A stretch of 64,000 bases of DNA from JBGSMF01 sp964651475 (GTDB lineage: Bacteria > Chloroflexota > Anaerolineae > Fen-1058): assembly GCA_964651475.1 (NCBI GenBank), contig CAZYXV010000007.1:62001-126000 (forward strand), read 5' to 3'. The position numbers and the translations under genes were made by a program. Every line of letters starts with the position of its first letter. Position 1 is the first letter of the stretch. A model generated the notes under the pieces. It was given only the letters and a program-made list of their open reading frames with translations, was not told the origin of the DNA and did no database searches. Below are positions 58,682-64,000 of this stretch, in pieces.

Positions 58682-61351
58682 ATGGACCGGAAATTCAGAA
58701 AGAGGTTATATTGGTTAATGGCAATTGCCTTGGGACTGGCTGCCGCCGCGATTGTGCAGGCAGGCATGGCGTCTCCGCCGGCTACTCAGGCGGCCAGCCT
58801 CTCGCTGAACGGCTCGTCCAAAAACGTCGAGCCGCCCCTCATCCAGCCTGGTCACCTGGTCACCTACACCATCGTCCTGAGCAACGACGCCTCCACGCCC
58901 ATCACCGCCACCGTCGTAGATTACAGCCCGCCGGGGATGACGTACATCACCGGCACCCTGCCCGGCACACTGTGGGGCATTTCCACAGACGTGCTCACAT
59001 GGACAGGCCGCCTCAACGCCTACCAGGTCGTCACCATCACCTTTCGGGGTCAGGCCGATAGCGGCCTGAGCGACGGCACACACATCACCAACACCGCCGC
59101 CATCAGCGACGGCCTCAACCAACTCGAACGCAGCGCCACCGTCGTCATTGACACCCAAGCTCCCAGCCTGATGTTCGAAAGCCCGCAGTTGGGCGAGGTC
59201 ATCACCTCCGCCACCGTCACCGCCTCCGGCCTGGCCTGGGATGCCGGCCAGTCGCCCTTCCCGCCTTCGCCCGTCCTCAATCCCATCAACAACAACGGCG
59301 GCGGTTACTACTTTGTCACCTGGAGCGCCACCGAGGCCGGCGCGCTCTACCTGCTCGAAGAAGACACTAGCCTGACCTTTCCTGATCCCAGTATCCCCTA
59401 CTCCGGCACCGACACCACCACCCCACTTCTGGTCAGAGGCGCCGGCACCTACTACTATCGCGTCAAGGCCATCACCACCCAGGGCGCCAGCCCGTGGAGC
59501 AATGTCGTCTCGGCCACCGTCACCACCCTGGACGCCGCTTACGACACTCGCCTGCTCGCCTCCACCCAACTCACCAGCACGCTCAGCAGCGTGTGGGTGC
59601 AGATTGATAGCTCACCCTGGTTCCAGGCCAGCGGCACCCTGCACTGGACCTACCAGTTCCCACTCCCCACAAGCGACTATGCCGCCCACACCCTCCGCGC
59701 CTATGCACGCGACATCGCCGGCAACACCAACCCCACCGCCACCCTGACCTTTTTCGCCGACCGCCTGGCGCCGCTCACCACCATCACCAATTTGACTCAG
59801 AGCCAAATCATCCACGGCCCGTATATCATTCAAGGCAATGTTGGAATTGACGCCTCTGGTGTGAAGCGAGTAATCGTCAGAATTGACGATGGCGCCGTCT
59901 CACTGGATTATACCGCCACAGGCACCCTGACGTGGAACTATGCCTGGTCGCCTGTAGGCGCCTTCAAGCCATATACCATCACGGCTTTTGCCATAGACGG
60001 CGTGGGCAACGTGGGGGCATCCAGCGCAAGTTACCAGGTTTCCGCCGGCCATTACCAGGTCTATCTCCCTACAGTTATGAAACGATGGCCGCCGGTTCCC
60101 TTCGCGCCCAATCTCGGCGCGAGCAGTGTGGACAGCAGCGGCGCTTTTACGCTCACGTGGTCGTATCCCAATAGCAACATTCCTGTGGTCACCTATACGT
60201 TGCAAGAAGCCGCCGACGCCGTGTTTAAGACTGATGCCCGAAATTACTATCCAGGGACCGGGACGGTTTTCAAGATCGTCCACAATCCCACCGGCCTATA
60301 TTACTACCGCGTGCAGGGCAACAATAGCTATGGGGGCGGCGATTGGAGCAATATAGTCTCTGTCACCGTCGCGCCGGATACGCCCGTATTGCAGCCCATC
60401 AACAATCCCGATCAGCTTGTGCCCTACGTCATTTCTTGGACGACCAGCGCATCGGCCGAGTATTACGTGTTGGAAGAAGCCAGCACGAGCAATTTTACAG
60501 ACACGAACGCCATTTACAACGGCAGCGCCATATCGCATACTGTATCCAGCCAGGGTAACGGCGTGTACTTTTACCGCGTCAAAGCCTTCGCGCCGCCTGT
60601 TTCCAGCCAGTGGAGCAACGTCGTATCTACCACCGTCAAGTCATTTGCGTTCCACGACGATTTCAACGACCCCAGCACAGGCTGGACGGTACGGCGCACC
60701 AGCTCACCCACCCTGACCCTGGCCACGACGCGCTACGTCAACGGGACGCTGCGCACGGGATTAGACGACAAGTTTGATTCGGCCATCTTTTCTCCCCTGC
60801 TCCCCGCGCCAAGCACGCCCTATCGCATTCGCATGAGAACGCGCATCATCAATACAGCCAACCAGACGTCTTATGGCATCATCTTTGGCGGCAATAGCGG
60901 CGAGCCTTGCCCTAATGACCGCAGCAACGCCGGAGAGCCGGGCGGCTGCTTTTTTCATCACTATCGCATAAACGTGGTTTGGGGGGGAGATTATCTCAGA
61001 GGCGACGCCAAACGCATAGACTATCACGAAGCAGACAAGGGCAAGGGGCGCGGCGTCAAGCTCATGTTTTTTGAATACCTCGATGGTGTAACCGTTCACG
61101 ACGCGTGGAACGATTGGGAAATACGCGTTTACGAGGACGGCTTTTCGCTTTACGTCAACGGTCACAAGCTGGACAGCACGACAGATACAAGGTACATTCA
61201 CGATCCTCTGTATGGCATGTTCATCTCGACTGGCGAATACAATCACGCCCTGTTTGAAAACGATTATTTTTACGTCGAGCCGCTGCCGGCCGCCTCTATG
61301 CTAGAAGGAGGCTCGGAGGACATGGCACAACCGGCATTACACAGCCGTTAA
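58682..61351 (+). CDS. Large secreted protein 2, paralogue of protein 1
   Basis: 889 residues from ATG 58682; an earlier in-frame TTG would add an unlikely stretch. Signal helix about 8-27 (RLYWLMAIALGLAAAAIVQA) differs from that of protein 1, but from residue 28 to about 362 the two are the same except one residue. After that the sequences diverge: VYLPTVMKRWPPVP junction, FN3-like units with YYYRVQGNNSYGGGDWSN, and a jelly-roll end (FHDDFNDPSTGWTVRRTSS, CPNDRS, FFHHYR). No anchor seen. It lies 70 bases after gene 1 and 22 bases before gene 3. Confidence 0.85.
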   Translation: MDRKFRKRLYWLMAIALGLAAAAIVQAGMASPPATQAASLSLNGSSKNVEPPLIQPGHLVTYTIVLSNDASTPITATVVDYSPPGMTYITGTLPGTLWGISTDVLTWTGRLNAYQVVTITFRGQADSGLSDGTHITNTAAISDGLNQLERSATVVIDTQAPSLMFESPQLGEVITSATVTASGLAWDAGQSPFPPSPVLNPINNNGGGYYFVTWSATEAGALYLLEEDTSLTFPDPSIPYSGTDTTTPLLVRGAGTYYYRVKAITTQGASPWSNVVSATVTTLDAAYDTRLLASTQLTSTLSSVWVQIDSSPWFQASGTLHWTYQFPLPTSDYAAHTLRAYARDIAGNTNPTATLTFFADRLAPLTTITNLTQSQIIHGPYIIQGNVGIDASGVKRVIVRIDDGAVSLDYTATGTLTWNYAWSPVGAFKPYTITAFAIDGVGNVGASSASYQVSAGHYQVYLPTVMKRWPPVPFAPNLGASSVDSSGAFTLTWSYPNSNIPVVTYTLQEAADAVFKTDARNYYPGTGTVFKIVHNPTGLYYYRVQGNNSYGGGDWSNIVSVTVAPDTPVLQPINNPDQLVPYVISWTTSASAEYYVLEEASTSNFTDTNAIYNGSAISHTVSSQGNGVYFYRVKAFAPPVSSQWSNVVSTTVKSFAFHDDFNDPSTGWTVRRTSSPTLTLATTRYVNGTLRTGLDDKFDSAIFSPLLPAPSTPYRIRMRTRIINTANQTSYGIIFGGNSGEPCPNDRSNAGEPGGCFFHHYRINVVWGGDYLRGDAKRIDYHEADKGKGRGVKLMFFEYLDGVTVHDAWNDWEIRVYEDGFSLYVNGHKLDSTTDTRYIHDPLYGMFISTGEYNHALFENDYFYVEPLPAASMLEGGSEDMAQPALHSR
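58763..59769 (+). repeat. Long near-identical duplication, copy 2
   Basis: Second copy of the block at 56032-57038, identical at the DNA level including silent positions apart from one base. Confidence 0.95.
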
Positions 61352-61373
61352 ATTTTTTCATTGGAAGGAGAAT

Positions 61374-63383
61374 ATGAATACACCCGTTGTACGCTCACTA
61401 TTTCGTTTTGCCCGGTACGTTCTACCCTGGGGACTGGCGCTTGGGCTGGTCCTCGTCGTCACGCAAAGCATTGCCACTGGAGCTCCCCCCTCCGCGCCAG
61501 TCAGAGCCGGGCTGGCAAACTGGCAAGGCGCCGCCGTATGGAATTTTGACAACGCCGCCGACCTTGACGAGTGGCAACTCGACGATCGCAGCGGCGACGA
61601 TGGGGGCACGTTTTTGGGTTACGTGTGGGCTGAAGAATCCTACACGCACACCACTGGCGCGCAGAGCGTGTGGCCGCTGGGCAATTTGCTGACGGCCACC
61701 GCGAGCCTCACTTATCCCAACAATCTTGACGCATGGATGATTTATTCGTTCACCGTGGGGCTGCCTGGCACTACCGGCGTGATCCCCTCTGGTCAATGGG
61801 CCACGCGCCTGACGTTCGACTGGTGGCTGGACGCCGCGCCCGGCGACGAGCTGGCGCTGTTGGCGTCTACCAACGGCATCACGTTCACGTCCGTGTGGAC
61901 TCAAAGCGGCGGTCAGGGTGGATGGCAACTCGACGAAACGGCCTCTTTGACGCCCAAAGGGTACAGCGGCGTGTATTACATTGCCTTCCGCTTCCAGAGC
62001 AACGACGACGGACAGTCTGGCGTGGGGACTTTTATTGACCACGTGCGGCTCGAATACAATCGCGAATACCTGGTATACCTGCCGATTATACTCGATCGCT
62101 ATCCGCCGGTGCCGGCGAAGGTTGCCCTGAACGACATTGCCAACGACGACTATGACGGCGAGTATCAGCTAACGTGGAACGCAGCCGAACTGGCTCAAAC
62201 CTACGTCGTGCAAGAAGACGACAATCCCGATTTTGATTCGCCCGACTCGTTTGAGCAAGCCGCGCTCACTCGGGACATCACCGGCAAGTCGAGCGGCACA
62301 TTCTATCAGACCTATTATTACCGCGTCAGGGGACGCAACACGCTCGCCAACGGCGGCGATGGCCCGTGGAGCAATGTCGCATCGGCCACCGTCTATGCCA
62401 TGCCTGGCGCCACTATATTGGACGCTATCAACAATCCTGATCAATCGCCAGCCTATACCATCTCGTGGCAGCCCGGCGCGGCGGCCGCCTCTTATGTGCT
62501 GGAAGAAGCCACCACGTCCAATTTCACCGACGCCATCTCGTACACTGCCACAACTCTATCCTATACAGTATCTGGCAAGGAGGCCGGCGCATATTTCTAT
62601 CGCGTCCGCTCGGTCAATCCGCGCGCGGCCAGCGCGTGGAGCAATATCGTCTCCACGACAGTCGCCGTAACGGGATTTCACGATTCTTTTGACGACCCGT
62701 CCTCCGGCTGGACGGTGCGCCGGACCAGTTCGCCCAATCTTGCCCTGGCCACTGCCACGTATCTCAGCGGCACGCTCCGAACCGGGCTAGATGACAAGTT
62801 TGACTTTGCGCTGTTTTCGCCGATGGTCGCCGCGCCGCCCACGCCTTATCGCATCCGCATGGCCACGCGCACCATCAACACCGCTAACCTCACTGCTTAC
62901 GGCATCTTTTTCGGCGGCGCCCATGGAACGCCTTGCCCGGTTGACCGCAGCGTGGGTGGAGATCCAAACGGATGCCTGTACAGCTATTACCGTATAAATG
63001 TTATCTGGGGCGGCTTTTTGCGGTTCGGCGTGAAACGAATTGATTATCACGAACCGACCAAGGGCGAAGGGCGCGGCGCCAAGCTGGTGGATTACACCGA
63101 CCTCTCCGAGTACACCAGCGACAACGGCGGGAATGCGTGGGAAATCAGGGTATACGACGATGGATTTTCCATCTACGTCAACGACGTGCTGGTGGGATGG
63201 AGCGACGATACGACATACATCCACCGGCCCTACTTTGGTATATTCGTCTCGACCGACGAATACAACCACGCCCTGTTTGAACACAAATACTTTGACGTCG
63301 AACCGCTGCCGGCCGGCAGCGCGCTGCCCACACACGGCACGCTCGCGCCTGGCGCAACAAACTGGTATCTGCCGCTGCCATAG
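61374..63383 (+). CDS. Large secreted protein 3, lacks the DUF11 half
   Basis: 669 residues; GAAGGAG before ATG 61374. Signal helix about 15-36. The N-terminal part (about 50-230) is a different jelly-roll domain (WNFDNAADLDEWQLDD ... GTFIDHVRLEYN). The junction motif YLVYLPIILDRYPPVP follows, then two FN3-like units (YYYRVRGRNTLANGGDGPWSN) and the same C-terminal jelly-roll as in proteins 1 and 2 (FHDSFDDPSSGWTVRRTSS, CPVDRS, YSYYRINV). Shares its C-terminal half with the paralogues only. Secreted, no anchor seen; possibly an adhesin or matrix protein, with carbohydrate binding as one option for the jelly-roll. Confidence 0.83.
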   Translation: MNTPVVRSLFRFARYVLPWGLALGLVLVVTQSIATGAPPSAPVRAGLANWQGAAVWNFDNAADLDEWQLDDRSGDDGGTFLGYVWAEESYTHTTGAQSVWPLGNLLTATASLTYPNNLDAWMIYSFTVGLPGTTGVIPSGQWATRLTFDWWLDAAPGDELALLASTNGITFTSVWTQSGGQGGWQLDETASLTPKGYSGVYYIAFRFQSNDDGQSGVGTFIDHVRLEYNREYLVYLPIILDRYPPVPAKVALNDIANDDYDGEYQLTWNAAELAQTYVVQEDDNPDFDSPDSFEQAALTRDITGKSSGTFYQTYYYRVRGRNTLANGGDGPWSNVASATVYAMPGATILDAINNPDQSPAYTISWQPGAAAASYVLEEATTSNFTDAISYTATTLSYTVSGKEAGAYFYRVRSVNPRAASAWSNIVSTTVAVTGFHDSFDDPSSGWTVRRTSSPNLALATATYLSGTLRTGLDDKFDFALFSPMVAAPPTPYRIRMATRTINTANLTAYGIFFGGAHGTPCPVDRSVGGDPNGCLYSYYRINVIWGGFLRFGVKRIDYHEPTKGEGRGAKLVDYTDLSEYTSDNGGNAWEIRVYDDGFSIYVNDVLVGWSDDTTYIHRPYFGIFVSTDEYNHALFEHKYFDVEPLPAGSALPTHGTLAPGATNWYLPLP

Positions 63384-63391
63384 AACGTAAA

Positions 63392-63426
63392 GCGCCCTCC
63401 CAGGCCGGCCGGGTCTGGGAGGGCGC
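63392..63426 (+). terminator. Hairpin after the secreted-protein genes
   Basis: GCGCCCTCCCAG (63392-63403) pairs with CTGGGAGGGCGC (63415-63426), 12 perfect pairs, 11-base loop containing GCCGGC. No U-run follows, so termination may be inefficient or Rho-assisted. Confidence 0.6.
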
Positions 63427-63455
63427 ATCTCACGTCAACTGACATCGGGGTTAGG

Positions 63456-64000
63456 TTGAACACTCTGCTCACCGCGCGCCCGCACAAACACAACCAACAC
63501 GAGTATATCCTCGCAGCCGTTGGCCTGGCCGTTGCCGCCCTGCTTTTCTTTTGGGAGCCGCTCTTTACCTGGCCGGCAGACAGCGTCTTGGCCGGCGGCG
63601 ATATAGCCGCCATGTTCGCGCCGTGGCAAACCTTTATTTTCGACTCGCTGCGGCAATACGGCGAGCTGCCACTGTGGAATCCCTACCTGTTTGGCGGAAC
63701 GCCCTTTGCCGCCAATCCCCAACCCCTGATGTTTTATCCATTCACGTACCTGGGGATGCTCATGCCGCTCGTCCGCGCCATGGCGCTGACGTTAGCCATC
63801 CACGCCTGGCTGGGGGGAATGGGGATGTACGGCTGGCTGCGCTCGCTTGGCGCCACCCACGCTGGCGCTTTCCTGGCTGGCGCGGCGTTTGCCTTCACAG
63901 GTGAATTTGCGCTGCGCATCGGCGTGGGGCATTACGGCATCGCGCTGCAACTGGCCTGGTGGCCGCTTTCGTTTTGGGCGCTGCAAGCGGCCTTTAATCG
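63456..64000 (+). CDS. YfhO-like membrane protein, N-terminal part
   Basis: The frame is open from TTG 63456 to the end of the window (181 residues). No ATG gives a better start; GGGGTTAGG precedes the TTG. A helix at about 17-35 is followed by an outer loop with AGGDIAAMFAPWQTF and PLWNPYLFGGTPFAANPQP, the signature of the YfhO/GT39-related group, then at least three more helices. YfhO in Bacillus is needed for glycosylation of wall polymers. It may extend the glycosyltransferase theme of the window. The C-terminal part lies outside. Confidence 0.8.
   Translation, partial: MNTLLTARPHKHNQHEYILAAVGLAVAALLFFWEPLFTWPADSVLAGGDIAAMFAPWQTFIFDSLRQYGELPLWNPYLFGGTPFAANPQPLMFYPFTYLGMLMPLVRAMALTLAIHAWLGGMGMYGWLRSLGATHAGAFLAGAAFAFTGEFALRIGVGHYGIALQLAWWPLSFWALQAAFN

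Noticed and set aside
1..64000. Search for tRNA, rRNA, integrase, transposase and CRISPR genes
   Set aside because: None was recognised by eye. Apart from miniature elements without coding capacity, I see no sign of an integrated phage or island.

Overview
The window looks like the chromosome of a GC-rich member of the Chloroflexota, probably Anaerolineae-like. The basis is the combination of a TrmB-type regulator, zinc-ribbon and Pro/Thr-linker secreted proteins, a DUF4349 lipoprotein, DnaB next to DnaD and a DnaC/DnaI-type loader, a long run of PMT/ArnT-like membrane glycosyltransferases, and large secreted proteins carrying YLP-type junction motifs. This is inference from gene content and style; no rRNA or tRNA was found to confirm it.

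Layout. (1) 1-1941: the end of an ABC-2 exporter (ATPase tail plus permease) followed by a TrmB-like regulator with a clear promoter. (2) 2056-8526: a MacB-type export operon (a tandem-fused permease, an adaptor lipoprotein, a CPBP protease, an ATPase), a terminator, then a DUF4349 lipoprotein and a shared bidirectional terminator. (3) 8530-14540: a zinc-ribbon protein with a duplicated domain, a Pro/Thr-linker protein, a repeat-truncated secreted ORF, two coupled radical SAM genes behind a strong promoter with two identical-architecture operators, and a small zinc-ribbon membrane protein behind a structured leader. (4) 14677-20443: housekeeping genes: leucyl aminopeptidase, patatin, DUF192, LysM/M23 endopeptidase, two-subunit class I fumarase, terminator. 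(5) 20458-25156, minus strand: GAF protein, a helicase loader with two AAA+ domains, DnaD, DnaB, bifunctional nuclease.

(6) 26627-33003, minus strand: a five-gene, almost gapless operon with four different SPFH/Band-7 membrane proteins arranged as two long-short pairs around a PfkB sugar kinase. It is divergent from two paralogous genes (33154-35638) that fuse a cyclic-nucleotide-binding domain to a histidine kinase. This is the best candidate in the window for an undescribed system. (7) 35687-55566: about 20 kb of mostly overlapping genes for lipid-linked-sugar glycosyltransferases. Most carry a shared C-terminal beta-rich domain, and in several a low-complexity DNA repeat is read in frame inside one loop. 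A metallophosphoesterase, a flippase-like protein and a miniature transposon lie among them. (8) 55682-63426: a strong promoter, a 95-base palindrome and three large secreted proteins. The first two share a 1007-bp block with one observed mismatch. The window ends inside a YfhO-like membrane protein.

Taken together, regions 7 and 8 suggest surface glycosylation: membrane transferases beside large secreted Thr/Ser-rich proteins that could be their targets. Intergenic DNA carries several palindromic repeat elements, two of which appear to have broken small genes.
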